Positions 1-7,227 of a stretch of 64,000 bases of DNA are shown here, piece by piece. Within the stretch, counting starts at the first letter, position 1. Every line of letters begins with the position of its first letter. Source of the DNA: JAUWBF01 sp043815125 (lineage in GTDB: Bacteria; Verrucomicrobiota; Verrucomicrobiia; Opitutales; Opitutaceae); contig JBDRJH010000294.1 of the NCBI GenBank assembly GCA_043815125.1, forward strand, positions 1-64,000, written 5' to 3'. The notes under the pieces are model-generated. The model searched no databases. It saw only the letters and a list, made by a program, of their open reading frames with translations, and had not been told where the DNA came from. A program made the position numbers and the translations under genes.

Positions 1-1350
1 GCCTTTTTTCCAGTAGAGACCGCCGATGATGGCCGCGCCCGCACCGCCGACGTAGATCGCGGTGGTGACGGTCCACCACATGACGATGTATTCGGTTTGC
101 GTGAACAGCGTTCCAAACATGAACGCAAAAACCGCCACACCGGTGATGCAGCGCCGCAGAAGCTTGATGTGCTGCTTGGGCGTGGGGGCCTTTTTCAGAC
201 GCGGCAGCACAATATCCTGGGCCAGGATGCCGCCCCAGGAATGAAGATGAGTCGAGTCGCCGCCGAAGATGCCCAGCAGCAAGACCGCGCAGAGAACACC
301 TTTGATGCCGATCGGCAGCATGTGCGAAAGCGCCACCGGGATAGTCATCTGTTTCTGGATCTGCGGCTCGGAAATTTCGGAGATGGCCTGATGGGCCCCG
401 GCCGAGCTCTGCGCAAAGTCGGGATGACCGAGGTAGGTGATGGCGGCGACCGCCAGGAGGACGACCACGACGGATTTTCCGGATTCACGCCAACGACCAA
501 GCAGACCGCCCATGCGGGCCTCGTGAGGCGTGGCGCCGGCGCTGTTGTAGGCGCTGGAATTTTGCCAGGCCATGGTGCCGTAGGTGCCGACAAAGAGGCC
601 CATGAGCACATACCAAAGATTAAAATCCTGCACTTGCCAGGCGTCGAACGGGTTCACCATCGAATGGCCGGGCGGACGGGTGCCGATCACGCTGCTCATC
701 TGCGACCAGCTCACGACCGCGAGCACGCCCACGATCAGGAGGATATACATGAGCTGCGAAAAAATGCCCTCGATGCAGTCAGTGACCATCAAGGTGATCA
801 GCCCGCCGGAAATGGTCAGCGTGAGACTGATCGCGAGAAAAATGCCCATCAGCGGAATGTAGGTGGGCAACGCATGCGAACCGACGATGATCTCGGGCGG
901 CAGTTGCAGGAAAAACACCATGAAGCGCGCACCCACGGCGGGAATGATGCCAAAGTTGATCACCCCGGCGAGGAAGCCGAGAATGCCGGTGAAGGAGCGA
1001 AAGTTGCGACTGTAGCGCATCTCAAAAAACTCCGCGAGCGTCATGGCCTTGGTCTCGCGGAAACGGTAGATGACGAAGCCAAAAATCGCCACGATCAGGC
1101 CGACCGGTCCGGTGATCCAACCCCACCACGAGGGAACGAAACCGGCGTGCGCGAACACCTCCCACATCGCGACAAACACCACCGCGCCGGCCTGCATCTC
1201 GCCCTTGGCGACAGCGAGCAGGTAGCGCCCGCCGACACGCCCGCCGGAGACGAAGTGCGCCACACTCTTCATCTGACGCTGGGTGATGATGCCGATCGTC
1301 AGGATGATGATCAGCGGCACGACAATGACGGTCCAATCCAGTAAGTGCAT
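1..1350 (-). CDS. Sodium:solute symporter (SSS family), 3' end outside the window
   Basis: The minus-strand frame is open from the ATG at 1350 to the window edge (450 residues visible, no stop). It is a polytopic inner-membrane protein with many hydrophobic segments of about 20 residues. Near residues 35-46 it has the glycine-rich stretch SGGRVGGRYLLA, and later the tryptophan-rich helix WGWITGPVGLIVAIFGF, as in SSS permeases. Family members import sugars, sialic acid, proline or organic acids with Na+. The ATG lies 2 bases after the aldolase stop (1353), so it is the last visible member of the minus-strand operon and probably imports the product released by the upstream hydrolases. The substrate cannot be read from the sequence. 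Family assignment is firm; the C-terminus is unseen. Confidence 0.88.
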   Translation of the reverse strand, partial: MHLLDWTVIVVPLIIILTIGIITQRQMKSVAHFVSGGRVGGRYLLAVAKGEMQAGAVVFVAMWEVFAHAGFVPSWWGWITGPVGLIVAIFGFVIYRFRETKAMTLAEFFEMRYSRNFRSFTGILGFLAGVINFGIIPAVGARFMVFFLQLPPEIIVGSHALPTYIPLMGIFLAISLTLTISGGLITLMVTDCIEGIFSQLMYILLIVGVLAVVSWSQMSSVIGTRPPGHSMVNPFDAWQVQDFNLWYVLMGLFVGTYGTMAWQNSSAYNSAGATPHEARMGGLLGRWRESGKSVVVVLLAVAAITYLGHPDFAQSSAGAHQAISEISEPQIQKQMTIPVALSHMLPIGIKGVLCAVLLLGIFGGDSTHLHSWGGILAQDIVLPRLKKAPTPKQHIKLLRRCITGVAVFAFMFGTLFTQTEYIVMWWTVTTAIYVGGAGAAIIGGLYWKKG

Positions 1351-1352
1351 AA

Positions 1353-2096
1353 TTAATCCGTTCCCCCGAATGACCCGATGGACAGGAAGCCCGCTCGCAG
1401 AATCGAGAGGTCTGAATCCACGGCGATTTTGGTGAACCCCTGCTTCACGAGCGTCTCCGTATCGCCTCGGTCGCGAACGAGTATGCCCGCACGCACTGCG
1501 TGGGCTTTCGCCGCCCGAATTACGCTGTCCAAAGCGTCCAGGTAGCTCGGCGCGGCCGGCGCGGTGGACAGGCTCAACTTCAAGTCGGCCGGACCGACAA
1601 ACAACACCTCAACGCCATCGACACCCGCGATGGCGTCCACGTTGGCGATGCCCTTCACGCTTTCGATCTGGGCAAAGAGCATCGGCGCCGCCCGGGTCTC
1701 CGGAGCGATGAGTCCGTAACCATAGGCCCGCACCGACCGCGAATATCCCCGCGACCCATCCGGCGGATAACGCATGGCGCGCACCAACGCGCCCGCCTCC
1801 GCCGCCGTCTCGACATGCGGCACCATGATCGCATCCGCGCCCCAGTCCAACGCACGGCCGATCAAGCCCGCCTCATGCGTCGGCACGCGCACGACCACGC
1901 AGACATCGCCGGAGCCCGCCGCTCGCAAGTTCGCCAGCAACTCCGCCTCAGGCAGGCAGCCGTGTTCCATGTCGAGCAACAGCCAGTCGAAGCCGCACCG
2001 CGCCGCCAGCTCCGCGACCACAGGCGAGCCGGACGAAAGCCAGGTGCCCAGACAGGGTTTATCCGAACGCATTTTCTCCGCCTTGGCTGAAGTCAT
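1353..2096 (-). CDS. HpcH/HpaI-family 2-keto acid aldolase
   Basis: 247 residues, the usual length for class II HpcH/HpaI aldolases, which cleave 2-keto-3-deoxy sugar acids or 4-hydroxy-2-ketoacids to pyruvate plus an aldehyde in the cytoplasm. Visible features are the EHG motif (44-46, catalytic His45), the substrate Arg70 in VVVRVP, the P-H-V-E-T-A-A-E-A segment, RYPPDGSRG (109-117), and the metal ligands Glu145 (FAQIES) and Asp171 (VGPADL). It starts with an ATG that overlaps the TGA of the upstream phosphotransferase by 4 bases and ends 2 bases before the symporter, so it is translationally coupled to both. The neighbours suggest it breaks down the acid sugar imported by the symporter. 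The exact substrate is unknown. Confidence 0.9.
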   Translation of the reverse strand: MTSAKAEKMRSDKPCLGTWLSSGSPVVAELAARCGFDWLLLDMEHGCLPEAELLANLRAAGSGDVCVVVRVPTHEAGLIGRALDWGADAIMVPHVETAAEAGALVRAMRYPPDGSRGYSRSVRAYGYGLIAPETRAAPMLFAQIESVKGIANVDAIAGVDGVEVLFVGPADLKLSLSTAPAAPSYLDALDSVIRAAKAHAVRAGILVRDRGDTETLVKQGFTKIAVDSDLSILRAGFLSIGSFGGTD

Positions 2097-3187
2097 AAGT
2101 GAGTAAGCGCACGCGCTTGGTCGAGTCCACGGCAGGCGGAGAACAGTTTTTCACGCGTCGCCACTTTGAACGCCGGCCCGTCCTGACCGGGGGCCATCAA
2201 AAACGCGCCGCCGCGGGTCTGATTAAAATAGCCGGCACCACAGCGAATGACCGACTTGACGATCATGTTGCGCAGCAGGTGCAGCCAGAAACGAGGCTCG
2301 AAATCCTCCGGCAACGACCGCACCGAGGCGTAACCTTCGATGGCCGCCTGCACGACGTTCGCCGGGTGGAAACACGCCAACAATGAAAGGTCATCCGTCG
2401 GATCGCCCGCGATGGCGTCATCCCAATCAATGAACGCGCGGATGCCGTCCTCCGTGCCCATGATATTCCACAGCGCGAGGTCTTTGTGGACCAGCACGCC
2501 TTCGCCGATATCGAGCAAGCCGGCGTGCCGTTCGATCACACCACGCACTTCCGCCGCCTCCGCTTTCGACAAAAATCCATCCGCTTCGAGCAGTCCCAGG
2601 TGGCGCTCCAAATGAAGCCGGAAATACACGGCGTAGGATCGATGGTGGGCAATCAAACTCCCGCCCGCCCGCGTGGCCTGCGCATCAAAGGGTCCAAAGC
2701 CGCCGACCGGCACTGCCTGCCAGCGCGCCACCGCCCGGCCGATTTCCCCGGCGATGCGCAGCAAAGGCAGTCGCCCCGCACGGTGAACCTGATTCAGATC
2801 GGTGCAGTCGAAATACTCGATGACCTGGACCGCGAACGGAACCTTGCTGCGCGACGCATCGGTGAACCGCACGCGCGGCACAGACACGCCGGTCTTGGCA
2901 ACCTCGGTCATCACCCGCGACTCCACATCGAGATGCCCGTCGCCTTCCGGCCCGTCCTCGACTCGCACGAACAACGTCTCGTTGTCATGCTCCAGCAAAT
3001 ACGTGCGATGATTCCCCTTGCCGCCCGCCGGCGTGAGTTTCACAGGTCCGCGCCACGCCTCGGTCAGCAATGCCTTCAGCTTCGGCAGGACATGTGCTTC
3101 GGCAGATTCGACCGAACGGGCCACACCGTGCATCGCGGCCGGCCGGTCGCACTTCCAGTAATAGATGCTCTGGCGAGTATCGCTCAT
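2093..3187 (-). CDS. APH-fold small-molecule phosphotransferase
   Basis: 364 residues from the ATG at 3187, which overlaps the TGA of the sialidase-like gene by 4 bases; the open frame extends further upstream, but that part is basic shadow sequence. The protein has the aminoglycoside-phosphotransferase/choline-kinase fold: a glycine-rich loop GGKGNHRTYLL (about 55-65), Brenner motif HKDLALWN (234-241, H-x-D-x4-N) and metal-binding IDWDD (253-257). Most genomic members of this superfamily phosphorylate small metabolites, not antibiotics. Its place between a sialidase-like protein and an aldolase in a carbohydrate operon suggests a sugar or sugar-acid kinase; that is inference. A resistance role is less likely given this context. 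Confidence 0.82.
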   Translation of the reverse strand: MSDTRQSIYYWKCDRPAAMHGVARSVESAEAHVLPKLKALLTEAWRGPVKLTPAGGKGNHRTYLLEHDNETLFVRVEDGPEGDGHLDVESRVMTEVAKTGVSVPRVRFTDASRSKVPFAVQVIEYFDCTDLNQVHRAGRLPLLRIAGEIGRAVARWQAVPVGGFGPFDAQATRAGGSLIAHHRSYAVYFRLHLERHLGLLEADGFLSKAEAAEVRGVIERHAGLLDIGEGVLVHKDLALWNIMGTEDGIRAFIDWDDAIAGDPTDDLSLLACFHPANVVQAAIEGYASVRSLPEDFEPRFWLHLLRNMIVKSVIRCGAGYFNQTRGGAFLMAPGQDGPAFKVATREKLFSACRGLDQARALTHL

Positions 3188-4950
3188 GCCTCGTTCCCGG
3201 CCTTGTCGACGCAGAATCGCAGGCCTTCGGCGGCGGCGACCTGACACGCGAAGGCGAATCCGCCTTGGCCGGAAGCGACCTTGACTTCGAGCAGGTTCCA
3301 GCCGGCGCGGAGAACGGCGTCGGCGCGGAATTCGTGAAGCTCGGGCGTCCACGATGGGCGGATTTCGCGGGCGTGATCGATGAGCGTTTTGCCGTTCACG
3401 CGGAACTGCATCCAGTAGTCGGCGCCGAGGAGAAAGACTCCCGGTTGTTCGATCAGGCTGCGCACGTAGGCGCGGGCGTAGCCGACCTGACCCTCGCCCG
3501 GCGCGGCGATGGGCGCGAAGGAAACGAAGCCGACGGGTTCGTCAGCGGCAGGAGTGAGTTCCTTCCAATGGTGCGTGGCGTCGGGATGAATTTCGGGCGG
3601 CAGCGCGCGATCAAGCGCGGGCAACGCGCCGCCGTTGTTCATATTCAGTTTCGACATCTCGATCGCGCCGACGCCGTCCCAGGCGCGCCACGCGGGGATG
3701 TGGATGAAGCGCAGGTCGGCGTCGCCGATGAGGCGGCGGAGGATGTCTTTTTTCCGCTCGGCGTGGCGGACGGCGACGGCGGCCGGGTTGGGACGGCTGA
3801 CCAGCAGGCGAAGCGCGGAGCCGGGTGAAACGAGGCGGCCGGCAAGCACGTCGGCTTCGGTGAAGCGCGCGAGGAGGACTTCGCCGTCGGTGTCGCGGTT
3901 GCGGTCGTAGGTGACATAGAGCGTGCCGTCGGGCGAGAGGGCGCCGTCGGGATAACTGACGCCCTCGCGTTCATCGAGGACGAGACCGCCTTGCCAGGTG
4001 ACGCCGTCGTCGTCCGAGAGATAGGCCGCGAGGTGCGAGCGGGACGATGGACGCGTGTTCACGGGGACGCCGTGTTTGACGAGCAGGAGACGACCCGAGG
4101 ACAGGCGACGGATGAAGTGGCGCGAGTTGACGTGGGGCAGCCACGGTTCGCCGGTGGACCAGGTGACGCCGCCGTCGCGGGAGACGCTTTGCCACATGCC
4201 TTCGGTGAGCGTGCGCACGATCATCCAGAGCGACCCGTCGCGTTTTTCCACGACCATCTGTTCGATGAAATCGACCGCGCACGGGAACGCGGTGCCGCCG
4301 CGCCGCTCCCATGTGCGGCCTTCGTCGCGGGAGACAAGCACGTTGCCGAGGCGGTAGGCGTCGAGTTCGTGGAAGGCGTCGAGAAACGGAGAGCCTGCTG
4401 CGCTCTCCACCATGCCGCAGCCGAGCAGTTCGCGTGGCCAGAGCGCGGCGGGGAGCATCCATTCGCCGGTGGAGAGGACGGTGGGTTTGTTGAGCGCGAA
4501 GCCGTGCCAGATGCGCTCGGCGGGCGTCCAAGTCGGCGAGTCGGCGTCGGGCTGGTCGCAGCGCGCGGCCCAGATGCCCATGCGGCCGTCGAAGTAGCCC
4601 ACCGACTGGGAAAAGAAGAGCCAGAGGCAGCCCTGAGGGTCGAGCCAGGGCACGCCGCTGATGACGGAGCAGGACATCGGCAGGCTGGCGTCGTGCGGGT
4701 CGATCACGAGGCGGGGCGCAGACCAGGTGGCACCGTCGTCGTCGCTGATGGCGAGGACGAGGAAGGCGTTTTCGTTGTCGCCGCCGCCGACCCACGAGGC
4801 CCAGAGGCGGCCGCCGCGCGTGCGCTCGACGCCGACAGTCATGCCGTAGTCGAGTTGGTCGTATCCGTATTTCGGAGACGGATCGGTATCGAGAACGGGC
4901 GGGATGAGCGCCAGGTCGGTGAGAGCGAGAATGTCCGTGTCGGTTTGCAT
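3184..4950 (-). CDS. Sialidase-like (BNR repeat) beta-propeller protein with C-terminal beta-sandwich
   Basis: 588 residues from the ATG at 4950, 2 bases after the upstream stop. The N-terminal 400 residues form a sialidase-type propeller with four recognisable Asp boxes of the S-x-D-x-G-x-T-W type: SDDDGATW (69-76), then SRDEGRTW, SRDGGVTW and SDDDGVTW. The C-terminal 170 residues look like a galactose-binding-type sandwich (WMQFRVNGKTLID, LRAGWNLLEVKVASG). No signal peptide is evident, so it may act in the cytoplasm. Proteins of this type are usually annotated exo-alpha-sialidase (GH33-like), but the sialidase Arg triad and FRIP motif are not obvious, so another glycosidic substrate is possible. 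It is a distant paralogue of the protein at 6048-7223. Confidence 0.8.
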   Translation of the reverse strand: MQTDTDILALTDLALIPPVLDTDPSPKYGYDQLDYGMTVGVERTRGGRLWASWVGGGDNENAFLVLAISDDDGATWSAPRLVIDPHDASLPMSCSVISGVPWLDPQGCLWLFFSQSVGYFDGRMGIWAARCDQPDADSPTWTPAERIWHGFALNKPTVLSTGEWMLPAALWPRELLGCGMVESAAGSPFLDAFHELDAYRLGNVLVSRDEGRTWERRGGTAFPCAVDFIEQMVVEKRDGSLWMIVRTLTEGMWQSVSRDGGVTWSTGEPWLPHVNSRHFIRRLSSGRLLLVKHGVPVNTRPSSRSHLAAYLSDDDGVTWQGGLVLDEREGVSYPDGALSPDGTLYVTYDRNRDTDGEVLLARFTEADVLAGRLVSPGSALRLLVSRPNPAAVAVRHAERKKDILRRLIGDADLRFIHIPAWRAWDGVGAIEMSKLNMNNGGALPALDRALPPEIHPDATHHWKELTPAADEPVGFVSFAPIAAPGEGQVGYARAYVRSLIEQPGVFLLGADYWMQFRVNGKTLIDHAREIRPSWTPELHEFRADAVLRAGWNLLEVKVASGQGGFAFACQVAAAEGLRFCVDKAGNEA

Positions 4951-4952
4951 GA

Positions 4953-6011
4953 TTATGAACCCGCCCTCACTCCCATGAGCCCGGAGGCGTTTGAACCCTC
5001 GCCCTCCAGCCAGATGTAGAGACGCCCATCCGACTCCTGCCACATATCGCCCAGTGATCGGTCGGCGGTGGCGAACCCGTTCGCCCTACTCCAGACCAGA
5101 CTGCCCAGACGGTGGGAACCCTTGGTTTTGTAGGCGTTGAACAGTTGCTCCATCACGGAGGCCGTGCACGTCGGAAACAGGGCGGAGGCGGTGTTGATCG
5201 CACGAATCTCGGCCGCGCTGAGCACCGTGTCCCACATCGCGAAGTCATCGAGATTTCCGTTGAGACTAAAGGAGCCGCCTGCCCCAGGCATGTGACTCAC
5301 GGAGCCGACCGCAACGTCCAGCGGCTGCAGGTCGGGATCGACTCCGGGGACCGCCACCGCATCCACCAACGAGGCGCCGGCAGTGGGCTGCAGGACACCA
5401 TTCACATAGATCAGAATCGCGCGGCTATCCTTCACCGAGGCATCCCAGGTCAACGCAACATGCGTCCATTGCCCGGGCTTGATGACCGGGTCGGTCACCC
5501 TCACGCGTCCGTGGCCCGACGAGGCCTGGATAAAATTGTAGGCCAGCCTCCCCTCCCCTTCGAGGTAGAACGCCCAGCCGGTCGTCTGGCTTGCGTTGAG
5601 CGTGTTGACGATTCCGTAGCGGTTGTTGCCGTCGACTTCGCCCTGCCAATAGAGCCAGGTGCTGATCGTCATGCGTGCGGCGGGCGCATCCATTTTGAAT
5701 CGCGCCATGCTCTCCGGCAGCAGCAGCACGCCAGCGTAGCTCGCATTGCCGCTGGCCGCGGGAACAAACGACCCCGACCAGGATCCCGAGTAAACCTTCG
5801 TGTTGTCGCCAACGGGGGCCGGCGCGATGCGATAACCCGATTCGACGGCACTGGCCATGCCGCCCACCGTGCCGGAGTTCGCCCAACTCGGCAGTGCCGC
5901 TTTCTCGAAGGTGAGATTGTAGAGTAGCGAGGCATGCAGCAGTGGTCCGCAGCACCAGCATGCCGAGGATAACAGCAACGCGCGGGTGGTCATATGGAGT
6001 GGGGATTTCAT
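4953..6011 (-). CDS. LamG-domain secreted protein without the expected PEP-CTERM anchor
   Basis: About 352 residues from the ATG at 6011; a GTG at 6041 is an alternative. A signal peptide (MKSPLHMTTRALLLSSACWCC...) is followed by a LamG/concanavalin-like domain (about 70-270) with the family strings STWLYWQ, GQWTHVALTWD and LNGNLDDFAMWDTVLSAAEI. The last 60 residues carry the linker SLGDMWQESDGRLYIWLEG, which in the two paralogues at 14951 and 47542 is followed at once by a PEP-CTERM anchor. Here the frame stops after GLMGVRAGS, exactly where the anchor should begin, and none of the frames just downstream encodes one. It is probably secreted and carbohydrate-binding, released rather than anchored. 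It lies between two sialidase-like genes in the operon. Confidence 0.8.
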   Translation of the reverse strand: MKSPLHMTTRALLLSSACWCCGPLLHASLLYNLTFEKAALPSWANSGTVGGMASAVESGYRIAPAPVGDNTKVYSGSWSGSFVPAASGNASYAGVLLLPESMARFKMDAPAARMTISTWLYWQGEVDGNNRYGIVNTLNASQTTGWAFYLEGEGRLAYNFIQASSGHGRVRVTDPVIKPGQWTHVALTWDASVKDSRAILIYVNGVLQPTAGASLVDAVAVPGVDPDLQPLDVAVGSVSHMPGAGGSFSLNGNLDDFAMWDTVLSAAEIRAINTASALFPTCTASVMEQLFNAYKTKGSHRLGSLVWSRANGFATADRSLGDMWQESDGRLYIWLEGEGSNASGLMGVRAGS

Positions 6012-6047
6012 GGGTTGATCGGATGGGGATGCCTGATGCACCTCCCG

Positions 6048-7223
6048 TCATTGTTTGAATTGGTTGACCGGAGAGTAGTTGATGGGTGGCCGTCCCTCGC
6101 GGATTTGTTGCTCGGTCAGTTCAACGTGAACGATTTCGCCGGTGACGTTGCGCGTGCAGTCATAGACGAGGTGGATCGTGCCATCGGCGGATTGGGCGGC
6201 GTCCGGATAGGAAACGCCTTCGCGTTCGTCGATCAGGAGATCGCCCTGCCAGGTGACGCCGTCGTCGTCGGAAATCCAGGCGGCGAGGTGTGAACGCGTG
6301 GGCCACAACGACTGCGAATCAATCATCTTTTGGGTGATACGATGGGAGATCAGCAGGAGCGCGCCGGAGTGAAGGCGACCGATGAAAAAGCGGCTGTTGG
6401 GGCACGGGATGTCGGTGTAAACGCCGCGGGTCCACGTCTGGCCGCGGTCACCGGAGTAACTGACAATCACGCGGCGGACGGCGCTGGCGTTGCGGACCCA
6501 CATGGCCCAGCGGCCGTCGCGCAGCGGGAGGACGACGTGTTCGTCGAACATTGCGTCAGGGATGTCGGCGGTCGTCAGCATTTTGGCGCGGTGGCCGCCG
6601 TCAGAACAGAGGGCGACGGTCGGGCCACGCTGCGACTTGGCGATGGTGTCGGCGTAGGGCTTGAGATCCCAGATGGTGGAGGGCATCAGCCACGTGCCCT
6701 GCGCGTCGGCGGAGGGTTTGTTCATCATGATGCCATCGCAGAAACGGCGCGGCTCGCTCCACTTTCGAGGAGCGGTTCCGGGCTGTTCGCAACACACGCC
6801 CCAGACGCCGCCGCGGCCGTCCCAGATGAAGCGGGTGTCGGGCATGCCGGGACGAAGCCCGTCGAAGACGGCGACGGAGTTGTTCTCGGGTTTGATGTGG
6901 GTCTGGGCCCAGAAGAGCCAGAGTTTGCCTTGCGGATCGGTCCACACAACGGGGTCGAACGCGCGCAAGGTCGGATGGGCGGGGACGACAAACAACCACG
7001 GCTCGCTCCAGCGGTCGGCGCCGGGTGATTTGTTGGCGAGCATGATGAAGTTGTCCGGGCCTTCGCCTTTGCCGCCGCCATACCAACAGGCCCAGAGCAT
7101 CCCATCGCGGGTGCAGGCGATGCCGGGGATGCCTTGAAACTCGCGACCGGCGAAACCGGCGGGCGGCTGGTCGATGAAGACGCCGGCGGGCAGGACGGTC
7201 AGGTCTTGGGGTGACGCGGACAT
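6048..7223 (-). CDS. Sialidase-like beta-propeller protein
   Basis: 391 residues from the ATG at 7223 (MSASPQDLTVLPAG), 4 bases after the upstream TAA; upstream in-frame codons give only low-complexity sequence. This is a BNR/sialidase-like propeller with late Asp-box-like strings (SGDRGQTW, SDDDGVTW) and repeated W-x-D-P-Q-G-K-L-W-L-F blades, as in the paralogue at 3184-4950, but it lacks that protein's C-terminal sandwich. No signal peptide is visible. Both share the DDDGVTWQGxLxxDEREGVSYPD segment, which supports common origin. It probably acts on glycosides or oligosaccharides in the cell. The specific reaction is not deducible. Confidence 0.78.
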   Translation of the reverse strand: MSASPQDLTVLPAGVFIDQPPAGFAGREFQGIPGIACTRDGMLWACWYGGGKGEGPDNFIMLANKSPGADRWSEPWLFVVPAHPTLRAFDPVVWTDPQGKLWLFWAQTHIKPENNSVAVFDGLRPGMPDTRFIWDGRGGVWGVCCEQPGTAPRKWSEPRRFCDGIMMNKPSADAQGTWLMPSTIWDLKPYADTIAKSQRGPTVALCSDGGHRAKMLTTADIPDAMFDEHVVLPLRDGRWAMWVRNASAVRRVIVSYSGDRGQTWTRGVYTDIPCPNSRFFIGRLHSGALLLISHRITQKMIDSQSLWPTRSHLAAWISDDDGVTWQGDLLIDEREGVSYPDAAQSADGTIHLVYDCTRNVTGEIVHVELTEQQIREGRPPINYSPVNQFKQ

Positions 7224-7227
7224 GGTT

